Below, piece by piece: positions 1-8,228 of a stretch of 64,000 bases of DNA. The notes beneath the pieces are model-generated. The model was not told where the DNA came from. It ran no database searches and saw only the letters and a list, made by a program, of their open reading frames with translations. A program made the position numbers and the translations under genes. Origin of the DNA: JAEMQF01 sp963850525 (lineage in GTDB: Bacteria; Pseudomonadota; Gammaproteobacteria; Burkholderiales; Burkholderiaceae_C). The DNA is taken from contig CAWKLQ010000002.1 in NCBI GenBank assembly GCA_963850525.1, forward strand, positions 54,897 through 118,896. Direction: 5' to 3'. Positions within the stretch are counted from its first letter, which is position 1. Every line of letters starts with the position of its first letter.

Positions 1-1358
1 TCGTCATTGATGGCGCCATCCTCGGGCTTGAGCAAATCGGCGGCGATCAGGTTCGCCGTGTTCAGCACCTGGCGCGTATTGCGGTAGTTGATGCGCAGCA
101 CCGTCGTGCGGCCTTGCGCCTGGATGCCCACACTGCGGAAGCTGAACTGGCGCGTGTGGCGGCGCTCGTAAATGCTTTGCGCGTCGTCGTAAAGCAGGAG
201 CAGGCAGTTCGTGCTGGGGTCGACCATCTGCGTGACCAGCTTCAGCCACTCGGGCTGAAAGTCGTGGCCTTCGTCGATGAGCACGGCGAGGTATTGGCCC
301 GACGGGATCTGGCGCCGCTCGACGCCGCGGATCACGTGGTCGACCATCTGCTCGAAAAGCTCCGGCCCTTGCGGCGGCAGGCGCTGGCCGAACGCCACCA
401 ACTGCTGGCGGCACCATTTGTGGAAGTGGCGCACGAGCACGCGCTCAGTGAGGCCCTTCGCCTTCATCACCGCGGCCAGCTTCACGGCCAGCGGCTCGTT
501 GTAGCAAAGCACGAGGATGGGTTTCGCAGCGCTCGCGGCTGCGGCCAACTGCTCGGCGCGGTAGCCCAGGATCATCGTCTTGCCCGAGCCGGCAACGCCG
601 TGGATGATGCGGTGCCCCTCGCCCAGGCTGCGCGCGAGCTGCTCCTGCTGCAGGTCCATGACGCGCACGATGTCGGGCACGCTGCGCTCGTCGTTTTGGG
701 TGCCGGGCGTATCGAACAGCCCGAGCTGCGGGCTGACGCGCACTTCGGGGAACAGGATCCAGCGCACGCGGTCGATCTGCGGCAGCGAGAGCACGCCGCG
801 CATCAGCGTCGGGAACATGTCCCACAGGCGGCTTTGAAACGATTCCGCTTCGGTGGCTTCGGTCATCTCGTCGGAGCACATCGCCCGGTGCGGTTCGATC
901 GCCTGGTTCAGCCCGGCCGACTCGAACTGGCGCCGCGTGATGTGCGTGAAGACGACGCCGTAGCTCCACGGAAAGGCCAACGCGCCCTTGTTCTTGCCGG
1001 CGTCGGAGATGAGTTGTTTGTCGCGCGACAAGGCGTCGACCACCTGGTGCGCGTAATGGCGAGCCTGTTCGATCGGATTCGCGACGTTCTTCGGCACGCC
1101 GCCGGGAACGATCTCCCAGGTCTGCTTGTTCGCCGTCTGAATGATGTCCAGGCGCCAGTCCTTCACCTCCAGGATCAGCAGGCCGCGCCGCGGGTGCAGG
1201 ATCACGAAGTCGGGGTGGCTATGCGTGGGGCCGACAGGAACGTCGTACCAGACCAGGTAGTCGTCGTCGAGTTTTTGTTCGAGCCGCTCGGCCAGCCGGC
1301 GCTCGCCCTGCGTCATTCGCGAGACGCAGGTGCTGAGCGAGGGGATCAGCGTGGCCAT
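1..1358 (-). CDS. NERD-domain UvrD-like helicase/ATPase, 3' end cut by window edge
   Basis: The reading frame starts at an ATG at 1358 and stays open to the window edge, giving at least 452 residues. Residues about 55-80 hold the NERD nuclease-related signature (DFVILHPRRG, LILEVKDW). A Walker A motif GVAGSGKT lies near residue 253, a Walker B-like LIDEGHD near 360 and a UvrD-type NYRNT motif near 424, just before the truncation. The order NERD then superfamily-1 helicase core is typical of NERD helicases thought to act in DNA processing; the exact role is unknown. The remaining helicase motifs lie outside the window. No partner genes are visible, so a role in defence cannot be judged. Confidence 0.85.
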   Translation of the reverse strand, partial: MATLIPSLSTCVSRMTQGERRLAERLEQKLDDDYLVWYDVPVGPTHSHPDFVILHPRRGLLILEVKDWRLDIIQTANKQTWEIVPGGVPKNVANPIEQARHYAHQVVDALSRDKQLISDAGKNKGALAFPWSYGVVFTHITRRQFESAGLNQAIEPHRAMCSDEMTEATEAESFQSRLWDMFPTLMRGVLSLPQIDRVRWILFPEVRVSPQLGLFDTPGTQNDERSVPDIVRVMDLQQEQLARSLGEGHRIIHGVAGSGKTMILGYRAEQLAAAASAAKPILVLCYNEPLAVKLAAVMKAKGLTERVLVRHFHKWCRQQLVAFGQRLPPQGPELFEQMVDHVIRGVERRQIPSGQYLAVLIDEGHDFQPEWLKLVTQMVDPSTNCLLLLYDDAQSIYERRHTRQFSFRSVGIQAQGRTTVLRINYRNTRQVLNTANLIAADLLKPEDGAIND

Positions 1359-1429
1359 GGGGGCTGGAAGTCAGCGACTTGCGGGGCCGCCGAAGCTTTC
1401 GGCAGACTTCGGCTGCCAGCGCGGCAGCG

Positions 1430-2203
1430 TCACACGACGTCCAAGACGACGTCGCCCAAGCCATCTACCATGAACACGGCGTGGTCGCCGGGCGAGACTG
1501 AGAACGTCGGGACCACGCTGCCGGTGATGACGATCATGCCGGCTTTCAGGTCACGCTTGCGCAGCGCCAGCAGGTTCGCAAGCCAGGCGAGCGTGGCATA
1601 CGGGTCTTCGGCGTTGCCCTGGGCAGCCGGTTTGTCGTTGAGGGTTTGCCACCCCTTCACGCCGACGACCTCGGACGGCATCAAGGCCTTCATCGGGCCG
1701 ACCACCACGCCGCCGTTCCAGCAGTTCTCCACGATCATCGAGCTCGCTTGCGTTTGCGCGTAGACGGCGTTGCGGTCCTCGATCAGCTCGTAGGCCGCCA
1801 TGGCGCCGGCAACGAACGGCACGACACTCTGCGCCGTCCAAGGGGTGTTGCCGGCGGGCATGTCGGCAGCGAGCTTCAGCGCAATCTCGCTCTCGACGCG
1901 CAGGTTGACGAAATCAGCCTTCGCGATGCGCGCCGGCGACGCATGGATCGTCTTGGCGAAGATCGCGCCGCCGCAGGGGTGGGTGATTCCCATGAGCTGT
2001 TGCATCACCTTCGTCGTCGTCGCGACCTTCACGCCGGCGACGGCGCCGTACACCGGCTCGGCCAGGCGCCAATACGCTTCCTGCGCCGCATACGCCTCGT
2101 GCATCGATGCCGGCTTCAGCGCATCGGGCAGATTCGCGTAGTTCTGCCGCGTGCGCCGCGCATCCCACAGGTGAGCCGCCATCGATTCAGGTCGTGCGTT
2201 CAT
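1430..2203 (-). CDS. 2-keto-4-pentenoate hydratase-like (MhpD/FAH fold) protein
   Basis: A 257-residue protein of the size of the hydratase/decarboxylase branch of the fumarylacetoacetate-hydrolase fold. Supporting segments are GVKVATTTKVMQQLMG, the acidic metal-site region VESEIALKL, AAYELIEDR and the C-terminal VSPGDHAVFMVDGLG. The family hydrates 2-hydroxypentadienoate-type acids in meta-cleavage pathways with a divalent metal. The frame is open further upstream, but the ATG at 2203 (MNARPESMAAHLWDARR) fits the family N-terminus. No other meta-cleavage genes are near, so the substrate is unassigned. The gene follows azlCD on the same strand after about 50 bp. Confidence 0.8.
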   Translation of the reverse strand: MNARPESMAAHLWDARRTRQNYANLPDALKPASMHEAYAAQEAYWRLAEPVYGAVAGVKVATTTKVMQQLMGITHPCGGAIFAKTIHASPARIAKADFVNLRVESEIALKLAADMPAGNTPWTAQSVVPFVAGAMAAYELIEDRNAVYAQTQASSMIVENCWNGGVVVGPMKALMPSEVVGVKGWQTLNDKPAAQGNAEDPYATLAWLANLLALRKRDLKAGMIVITGSVVPTFSVSPGDHAVFMVDGLGDVVLDVV

Positions 2204-2253
2204 TGCCTGCTTTCGTCGTTCCGGTTTCCCGATGTTCGCACTTCGCGCGCGAG

Positions 2254-2586
2254 CTACCAGCCCAGCCCGATGTGCAGAGGCAGGTAGACCGCCATGCCCG
2301 CGACGATGGTCCCGAGCACGCCGCCTCTGAAATAGATCCAGGCCATGCCGGCGGCGAGCGAGTACAGCCTGGCGTCCATCCAAGTGACGATCAACTCGCC
2401 ATGGCTCATGACGACCTCCGGCGCGATCACCGCGGCCAAGGCGGCCACCGGCGCGTATTTCAAACCCGTCTGTGCGGCGGGCGGCAAGGTCCAGCTTCGC
2501 TTGGAGATGAAAAACAGCGAACGCGTCAGCACTGAAATGAGCGCGATGGCGCCGACCAGGGCGATGACTTTCCAATCGGGGCTCAT
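2254..2586 (-). CDS. azlD: AzlD-family branched-chain amino acid exporter, small subunit
   Basis: A 110-residue, strongly hydrophobic protein with three to four predicted membrane segments and the family pattern RSLFFISKR followed by LKYAPVAALAAVIAPE. AzlD is the small partner of AzlC in a two-component exporter of branched-chain amino acids or their analogues in the inner membrane. Its ATG overlaps the azlC stop by four bases (ATGA at 2583-2586), so the two are translationally coupled. Length is normal for the family. Confidence 0.88.
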   Translation of the reverse strand: MSPDWKVIALVGAIALISVLTRSLFFISKRSWTLPPAAQTGLKYAPVAALAAVIAPEVVMSHGELIVTWMDARLYSLAAGMAWIYFRGGVLGTIVAGMAVYLPLHIGLGW

Positions 2587-3311
2587 CGCTGCGCTGGCCC
2601 CTTGCCGAGCAAGCGGTCCAGAGGCATGCAGACGACGACGGCCACGATGATCGCCACGACGATGTTCAATTTGAGCGGCAGCGCGAAGGCGGCCACCGCC
2701 ACCGTGGCTGCCACGGCGGCCGCAACGGCGCGCGGCAGGTTGACGACGAGTGAGCCCATGATGCCCACCAGGGCAAGAATTCCGGCGAAGCCGAGGCCCC
2801 ACGACTCCGGGACCGAATGGCCCAGCGCCACGCCGAGCAGGCCGGTCACGCTCCAGATCGTCCAGCCGGTCAAGCCGTTGCCCCACCAGTAGGCATCCTG
2901 CGCGGCGCGGCCCTGCGCATCGGTTGCGGGTTGCGGGAAGCGGCGCGTGAACATCACATAGTTCAGGTCGGCGAACAGATAGCCCTTGAGCAGCCGGCGC
3001 CAGAGGGTGTCGTGCAGGACGTAGTCACGCAAGTGCGCACTGAACACGATGAAGCGCAGGTTCACGCAGAAGCATGTGGCCAGCACCACCCACGCCGGAG
3101 CCGACGCCGCGAGAAGCGGCAAGGCGGCAAGTTGCGAACTGCCGGCGAACACGATGATCGCCATCAGGAGGGCCGCCGCCAGGCCGATGCCAGACTTGAT
3201 CATCGCAACGCCGGTCATCAATCCCCACGCGGCGATGCCGGGTGCAACCACCATCATCTCCGCCACGCCGCGCTTGAAGTCTGGATGGTCGAAGCGACCG
3301 GGCGCGCGCAT
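2583..3311 (-). CDS. azlC: AzlC-family branched-chain amino acid exporter, large subunit
   Basis: A 242-residue polytopic membrane protein. The N-terminal segment FKRGVAEMMVVAPGIAAWGL, then SSQLAALPLLAASAP and LRFIVFSAHLRDYVL, match the AzlC family. Together with AzlD it should form the inner-membrane branched-chain amino acid exporter. It is first in the azlC-azlD pair. A divergent intergenic region of about 150 bp (3312-3464) separates it from the beta-barrel gene and should contain both promoters, though no convincing -35/-10 pair was identified. Confidence 0.88.
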   Translation of the reverse strand: MRAPGRFDHPDFKRGVAEMMVVAPGIAAWGLMTGVAMIKSGIGLAAALLMAIIVFAGSSQLAALPLLAASAPAWVVLATCFCVNLRFIVFSAHLRDYVLHDTLWRRLLKGYLFADLNYVMFTRRFPQPATDAQGRAAQDAYWWGNGLTGWTIWSVTGLLGVALGHSVPESWGLGFAGILALVGIMGSLVVNLPRAVAAAVAATVAVAAFALPLKLNIVVAIIVAVVVCMPLDRLLGKGPAQR

Positions 3312-3464
3312 GGATGGGAGACGACGGCGCTAGCCAGCGCCGCAGTGGTGGTGGAACAGAATCATAGCCGCGTGCGGCGGCGTGGCGGCGCACGCGCAAG
3401 ATGCTGCTGCGGGTTGCCGTTCGCGCTAGCATGCAAGCTGCTTTCACCAACCAGGAGATGCGTC

Positions 3465-4076
3465 ATGAGTTCACTCCGTAGCGCCGTGGCAATCGTCGGC
3501 TGCCTTGTTGCAACCACGGCTTTCGTGCCAGGTGCGAGTGCGCAGGCGAGTGGGGTCGGCTGGTACATCGGAACCGGCTTGGGCGCGGGGTTTGGCGCGA
3601 AATATTCGTTCAACGGCAGTACCGTCACGTTCAGCGACCATCTTCAAGGGACGACCGACAAGTCGCCCCTGCTCGGCCTGAACCTGCTCAACGTGGGCGT
3701 GACGCTCGGGCCAAACTGGTTGGTCGGGTTCACCGGGTCCAGCGTCGCGCAGAGTGCCAAGAGCCCGAGCGGAGACGCGCGTGTGCAGATCAACACCTAC
3801 CTTGCGTCGGCCACCTGGTTTCCGGCCGAGCGCGGCTTCTTTCTGCGTGGCGGTCTCGGCGCGGCCAATATTCAGACTGAACGCGGCGGCATTTCGGACG
3901 AGGTCAGCGGATCGGGCGTCCTGTTCGGGCTCGGGTACTCGCTGCCCTTGGGTGGTGGCAAGCACAACATCACCTTCACCCTGGACCACAGCCGGCAGTC
4001 CTACGGGAGTTCGACCACGCAGCCGGAGAAGTCGCAGTTCAGCGCGGCGACCGTGGGCTACATGTACCGCAACTGA
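3465..4076 (+). CDS. Small exported outer-membrane beta-barrel-like protein
   Basis: A 203-residue protein with a signal peptide ending near ASA|QASG (residues 1-26). The rest has alternating Gly/aromatic strand-like segments (GWYIGTGLGAGFG, GYSLPLGGGKHNITFTLDHS) and ends in an aromatic-rich terminus (TVGYMYRN), as in small outer-membrane barrels. The ATG at 3465 has AGGAG eight bases upstream and follows a divergent gap from azlC; an upstream extension of the frame was rejected because it would move the signal peptide inside. Function is not recognisable. Confidence 0.75.
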   Translation: MSSLRSAVAIVGCLVATTAFVPGASAQASGVGWYIGTGLGAGFGAKYSFNGSTVTFSDHLQGTTDKSPLLGLNLLNVGVTLGPNWLVGFTGSSVAQSAKSPSGDARVQINTYLASATWFPAERGFFLRGGLGAANIQTERGGISDEVSGSGVLFGLGYSLPLGGGKHNITFTLDHSRQSYGSSTTQPEKSQFSAATVGYMYRN

Positions 4077-4099
4077 GGGGCCTCAGGCGCGACTGGCTC

Positions 4100-5239
4100 A
4101 TGACACAAATTCTCCCCACTCCCGATTGGGTTTCGCGCATCCCGAGGGAGCGCCTGCCCGCCTTGCTGCGCGCCATGCCCAAGGCCGAGCTGCATTTGCA
4201 CATCGAAGGGTCGCTCGAGCCCGAGCTGATTTTTCGGCTCGCGTTGCGCAACCGTGTGGCGTTGCCTTATCCGAGCGTCGAGGCGCTGCGCGCGGCGTAT
4301 GCCTTCACCGACTTGCAGAGTTTTCTGGACATCTATTACGCCGGCGCGAGCGTGTTGCTCAAGGAGCAGGATTTCTTCGACATGGCGTGGGCCTACTTCG
4401 AGCGCGCTGCGGCCGACAACGTGGTGCACGCCGAACTGTTTTTCGACCCGCAGACGCACACCTCGCGCGGCGTGCCTTTCACTGCCGTGATCCAGGGGCT
4501 GGAGCATGCGTGCCGGCGCGCCCGTGCGGAGCTTGGCATCAGCGCCAAGCTGATCTTGTGTTTCTTGCGCCACCTGAGCGAAGACGATGCCTTGGCGACA
4601 CTCGAAGAAGCGCTACCGCACAAGCGCCACTTCATCGGCGTGGGGCTGGACAGCAGCGAGCGCGGCAACCCGCCGGAGAAGTTCGCGCGCGTTTTTGCGA
4701 AAGCCGCCGCGGCAGGGCTGAAGTGCGTTGCGCACGCCGGCGAAGAAGGGCCGCCCGAGTACATCCGCAGTGCACTGGACGTGCTCAAGGTGCAGCGCAT
4801 CGACCACGGCGTGCGCTGCATGGAAGACGCCGCGCTCGTCGCGCGCCTCGCGAAGGAGCGCATGCCGCTCACGGTGTGCCCGCTGTCCAACGTGAAGTTG
4901 TGCGTGTTCAAGACGATGCGCGAGCACAACCTGCCGGCGCTGCTCGACGCGGGGCTGTGCGCGACCGTCAATTCCGACGACCCGGCTTACTTTGGCGGCT
5001 ACATCAATCAGAACTTCATTGAGCTCTTCGGCGCCTTGCCGCAACTGGGCAGCGCGCACGCGTACCAGCTTGCGCGCAACAGTTTCGAGGCGAGTTTTGT
5101 CGATGCGGCGGCGAAAGCGGCGTTCACCGCGCAGCTCGACCGGGCGTTTCTTGAGGAAGGGGGTCAGGTCTTGCCTTTTGCCCCCTCTCCTGCAAAATTG
5201 GTCTGCGGGATGGGGGAGGGGGCAAAAGGCAAGACCTGA
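4100..5239 (+). CDS. Adenine/adenosine deaminase
   Basis: A 379-residue amidohydrolase-fold deaminase. The zinc ligand motif AELHLHIEGS is near residue 30, the catalytic HAGEEGPPEYI region near 215, RIDHGVRC near 235 and SDDPAYFGGY near 295. The length and the VCPLSNVKLCVF segment fit the adenine-deaminase branch of bacterial adenosine deaminase homologues better than classical Add, but substrate choice is not provable by eye. The last about 27 codons, including the stop, lie inside a REP-like hairpin (5160-5243), so the C-terminal tail is probably an insertion-derived extension of a shorter enzyme. Confidence 0.88.
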   Translation: MTQILPTPDWVSRIPRERLPALLRAMPKAELHLHIEGSLEPELIFRLALRNRVALPYPSVEALRAAYAFTDLQSFLDIYYAGASVLLKEQDFFDMAWAYFERAAADNVVHAELFFDPQTHTSRGVPFTAVIQGLEHACRRARAELGISAKLILCFLRHLSEDDALATLEEALPHKRHFIGVGLDSSERGNPPEKFARVFAKAAAAGLKCVAHAGEEGPPEYIRSALDVLKVQRIDHGVRCMEDAALVARLAKERMPLTVCPLSNVKLCVFKTMREHNLPALLDAGLCATVNSDDPAYFGGYINQNFIELFGALPQLGSAHAYQLARNSFEASFVDAAAKAAFTAQLDRAFLEEGGQVLPFAPSPAKLVCGMGEGAKGKT

Positions 5240-5243
5240 CCCC
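5160..5243. repeat. REP-like long inverted repeat in the 3' end of the deaminase gene
   Basis: A 28-bp arm (5160-5187) is repeated in perfect inverted orientation at 5216-5243, leaving a 28-nt centre that pairs further with G-T wobbles. The arm starts GGGGTCAGGTCTTGCC, resembling REP sequences mobilised by REP-associated tyrosine transposases in Burkholderiales. The deaminase stop codon (5237-5239) falls in the right arm. It could also act as a transcription terminator or 3' mRNA stabiliser. Confidence 0.85.
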
Positions 5244-5284
5244 TATCCGCTTTGACCCCTATCCGCTTTGACCCCTATCCGCTT
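5237..5284. repeat. 16-bp direct repeat, three tandem copies
   Basis: The unit TGACCCCTATCCGCTT occurs three times head to tail starting at 5237, 5253 and 5269. The first copy overlaps the REP hairpin and the deaminase stop; the third contains the stop codon of the convergent YeeE-like gene (5275-5277). The array therefore lies exactly at the junction of two convergent genes. Confidence 0.9.
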
Positions 5285-6390
5285 CGATCGATCCGCCACA
5301 CCTGATAGCGCAGTGCCAGCACCGCGCCGGCGACGATCGCGCCCGTCGCCAGAAAACTCCCGAGCGACAGCGTCGACACGCCTGACAAGCCCTGGCCCAC
5401 GGTGCAGCCCAGGGCGGTGACCCCGCCCACGCCCATCAGCAAGCCACCGACGATGTGATTCACCAGGTCTTCGGTGTTCGCGAAACCTTCCCAGCGGAAG
5501 TCGCGCGACGCGAGCGCCGCCGCCGCCGAGCCCACGACGACACCCGCCATGCTGACGATGCCTATCGTCAGCAGCTTCGTCTTGTCGCTGAACAGAATCA
5601 ACCAGTCGAGCGCATAGGCCACCGGCGCGACCATGCTCAGCGACTCCATGCGCTTCGAGTTGGTCGCCAGGAAAACCTCTTCCAGCGTTCTCGGGTCCTC
5701 GGCGAGATGGCCCATCACCCCCGATACGCCCCACAGGGCGGCGATCACCGCGCCCACGCTCACGCCGCCGAGCCACACGTCGCGGGTGCGACCCTGCGGA
5801 TCGCGCAGCACCCAGACGACGAGCAACAGCGCAACCAGCGCGCCGAGCCCGAGCGCCAGAGGCGCAGTGGCAACGCCCAGTCGCGCCGCCAACAGCGTCG
5901 GCAGGTCTTGCCCCGCGGGCAGCTGAAGTGCGACGCGGTCCACGCTGTTCACGCGCAGCACGCCGGTGATGCCGCGCAGCGTCGCGAACGCCGACACGCC
6001 GAGCACGTGCAGCACGACGAGTGACTTGAGGTTGCCCGCACCGAGGCGCACGAGGCTTTTGCTGCCGCAACCCGAGGCGAGCACCATGCCAAAACCGAAC
6101 AGCGTGCCGCCGACGAGGGCCGACAGCCACGACAGCTGCGGCCCGGCGTAAATCGTGTTCTTTGCGGCAACCCAACCCAGGCCCACCATGACGTTGAAGC
6201 CGAGCGTCGCGGTCGCGATCGCCAGCGCCCACATGCGCGCGCGTGCCCAGTCGCCCATGTTCACGACGTCGGACACGGCGCCCATGGTGCAGAAGTGGCA
6301 ACGCTGCGCGATCGCACCGAAAGCCGCAGCCAGCGCAAAAGCGGCCCACAAGATTCGGGTGCTCAACTGCGCGACGTCGCTCTCGGTCAT
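5275..6390 (-). CDS. YeeE/YedE (TsuA-like) sulfur-compound transporter
   Basis: A 371-residue integral membrane protein with about ten hydrophobic segments. Its conserved cysteines sit in family positions: RCHFCTMG near residue 33, GMVLASGCGSKSLVRLG near 100 and ALGCTVGQGLSG near 335. YeeE/YedE proteins import thiosulfate or related sulfur species. The ATG at 6390 was chosen because it starts the first membrane segment in the usual place; a start nine codons upstream is possible. The stop codon lies in a 16-bp tandem repeat shared with the convergent deaminase gene. No TusA-like partner is adjacent. Confidence 0.85.
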   Translation of the reverse strand: MTESDVAQLSTRILWAAFALAAAFGAIAQRCHFCTMGAVSDVVNMGDWARARMWALAIATATLGFNVMVGLGWVAAKNTIYAGPQLSWLSALVGGTLFGFGMVLASGCGSKSLVRLGAGNLKSLVVLHVLGVSAFATLRGITGVLRVNSVDRVALQLPAGQDLPTLLAARLGVATAPLALGLGALVALLLVVWVLRDPQGRTRDVWLGGVSVGAVIAALWGVSGVMGHLAEDPRTLEEVFLATNSKRMESLSMVAPVAYALDWLILFSDKTKLLTIGIVSMAGVVVGSAAAALASRDFRWEGFANTEDLVNHIVGGLLMGVGGVTALGCTVGQGLSGVSTLSLGSFLATGAIVAGAVLALRYQVWRIDRSG

Positions 6391-6558
6391 GCGCCGATTG
6401 TGGCGTGGCGCAGGCAACGGCGCGTCGATTCACAGCGCTCCCCCGCAGTCTCGGTGGGGCCGCGTCGGATGGCGGCTGCGACAATGCGCAGCAACCCGCC
6501 GCGCGTGCTCCCGCGCGGCAGGCCGATTTTTCCCTTCGGAGCCATGTAGAGGAACACC

Positions 6559-7668
6559 ATGTTGAAAAACCTCGCCCGCGTCAGCGCTCACGCGCTCGGC
6601 GCGATCCTTGCAGTTGGCGCTGCATTGCCCCTTCAAGCCCAAGCCCAAGCCCAAACTCCCGCGGGCCCGCCGCTGAAAGTCGGTTTTGTCTACGTGAGTC
6701 CGGTGGGCGAAGCCGGCTGGACTTTCCAGCACGACCAGGGCCGCCGCGAAATGGAACGTGCGCTGGGTGCGCGTGTGCAGACGAGCGTCGTCGAATCGGT
6801 GGCTGAAGGGGCGGACGCCGAACGTGTGTTGCGCGACCTGGCGGCGCAGGGCCATGGGCTGATTTTTGCGACGAGTTTCGGCTACCTCGAGCCGGCGCTG
6901 CGCGTTGCCGCGGAGTACCCGAACGTGCGCTTCGAACACGTCGGCGGCTACCGAACCGCAGCCAACCTGAACACCTACGACGCGCGCTACTACGAAGCGC
7001 GCTATCTGGCGGGCCTGCTCGCGGGGAAAAGCAGCAAGCGTGCGATTGCGGGTTACGTCGCTGGGTTTCCGGTGCCCGAAGTCGTGCAAGGCATCAACGC
7101 CTTTGCGATCGGGATGCGCGAAGCGAATCCGAAGGCCGAAGTGCACGTGCTGTGGCTGAACTCCTGGTTCGACCCGGCGCGCGAGCGCGAAGCGGCGCTC
7201 ACGCTCATCGGCCTGGGCGCCGACGTGCTGACGAACCACAGCGCTTCGGCGGCGGTGGCGCAGGCCGCGCAGGAAAAGCGCGTCATGTTCATCGGCTACC
7301 AGAGCGACATGCGCAAGTTCGCGCCTGACGCGCAGCTCGCCGCGGTGAGCCACCATTGGGGCGGCTACTACACGCGTGTCGCGCAGGCGGTGCTCGACGG
7401 AACCTATCGGCCGCAACCGGTGTGGGCCGGCATGAAGGAGGGCCTGGTGCAGTTGAGCGCCTTGCGCCCGAACACGCCGCCCGCAGTGCGCAACCTGATC
7501 GAGACGCGCCGCAAGGCGATCGAGGCCGGAACCTTCACGCCCTTCAGCGCGCCGCTCGTCGACAACCAGCGCCGCACCCGTCTGGCGCAGGGCGCGCTGG
7601 ACGACGCGCAGATCGGCGCGATGGACTGGTTCGTGCAGGGGGTGGTGGGCACCTTGCCCAAGCCCTAG
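6559..7668 (+). CDS. BMP-family ABC transporter substrate-binding protein
   Basis: A 369-residue exported protein with a signal peptide ending near residue 30 (LPLQAQA), followed by the basic membrane protein (Med/BMP) fold: LKVGFVYVSPVGEAGWTFQHDQG, the central LIFATSFGYLEPALRVA and the NTYDARYYEARYLAGLLAG segment. BMP proteins bind purine nucleosides or related bases for ABC import. No permease or ATPase genes are beside it, so it is an orphan here, but the nearby adenine/adenosine deaminase is consistent with purine salvage. A possible RBS-like GGAG lies about 20 bp upstream. Confidence 0.87.
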   Translation: MLKNLARVSAHALGAILAVGAALPLQAQAQAQTPAGPPLKVGFVYVSPVGEAGWTFQHDQGRREMERALGARVQTSVVESVAEGADAERVLRDLAAQGHGLIFATSFGYLEPALRVAAEYPNVRFEHVGGYRTAANLNTYDARYYEARYLAGLLAGKSSKRAIAGYVAGFPVPEVVQGINAFAIGMREANPKAEVHVLWLNSWFDPAREREAALTLIGLGADVLTNHSASAAVAQAAQEKRVMFIGYQSDMRKFAPDAQLAAVSHHWGGYYTRVAQAVLDGTYRPQPVWAGMKEGLVQLSALRPNTPPAVRNLIETRRKAIEAGTFTPFSAPLVDNQRRTRLAQGALDDAQIGAMDWFVQGVVGTLPKP

Positions 7669-7711
7669 CCCGAGACGTTGAAGTGAGAGGCGGCGTGCGC
7701 CGGGCGCCGCG

Positions 7712-8200
7712 TCAGCCCTGCGCGAACCTCAATTTCAACTGCGGCAGCAGGCCGCCGGCGTCGACCCGGTCGAGCAGGAACTCGGGCACGGGCTCGCAGC
7801 GCAAAGTGTCGTCCGGCGGGAAGGCGTTGAGGCGCGTGACGCGGCCGGTGCGCGCGTCGAACTCAATGGGCTCGCCGTCTTCGATCAGGTTCACCTGAGC
7901 ACAAGTGAGCAGCAGCAAGCCGACGTTGAAGGCGTTGCGGTAATAGAGGCCGGCGAAGGACGGCGCGATCACGGCGGCGATTCCCAGGTGCACCAGCACC
8001 GCGGCGGCTTCTTCGCGCGACGAGCCCACGCCGAAGTTCTCGCCCGCGACGATGACGTCACCACGCTCGACCTTGCTGCCGAAGCCGGGCCGCAGCAATT
8101 CCAGGCAATGGCGCGCCGCGACATCGATCTCGTGGTTCAGGCTGTGGCCAGGCGCAAGTTGATCGGTGTTGATGTCGGAGGGGAGTTTCCAGACCCTCAT
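7712..8200 (-). CDS. 3-isopropylmalate dehydratase small-subunit-like protein
   Basis: A 162-residue swivelling domain of the aconitase superfamily. Diagnostic motifs are DINTDQLAPG near the N-terminus and GENFGVGSSREEAAAVL near residue 60, the LeuD substrate-binding GSSRE loop. The ATG at 8200 is preferred over a GTG at 8224 because GAGG sits about eight bases upstream. The start is about 30 bp beyond the stop of the large-subunit gene on the same strand, so they form one unit. Given the odd Cys motifs of the partner, this may be a homoaconitase or dimethylmalate-type paralogue rather than the biosynthetic LeuCD. Confidence 0.83.
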   Translation of the reverse strand: MRVWKLPSDINTDQLAPGHSLNHEIDVAARHCLELLRPGFGSKVERGDVIVAGENFGVGSSREEAAAVLVHLGIAAVIAPSFAGLYYRNAFNVGLLLLTCAQVNLIEDGEPIEFDARTGRVTRLNAFPPDDTLRCEPVPEFLLDRVDAGGLLPQLKLRFAQG

Positions 8201-8228
8201 TCGAGTCGCCTCGACGCTCGCCACGGCG

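Noticed and set aside
114..1763. Long plus-strand open frame of about 549 codons
   Set aside because: It is antisense to the NERD helicase and hydratase genes, which carry clear motifs; this is a GC-bias shadow with His/Arg/Ala-rich composition.
1430..2575. Upstream-extended start for the hydratase-like protein
   Set aside because: The extension would run through the azlD coding region and shows no family similarity; the ATG at 2203 fits the family.
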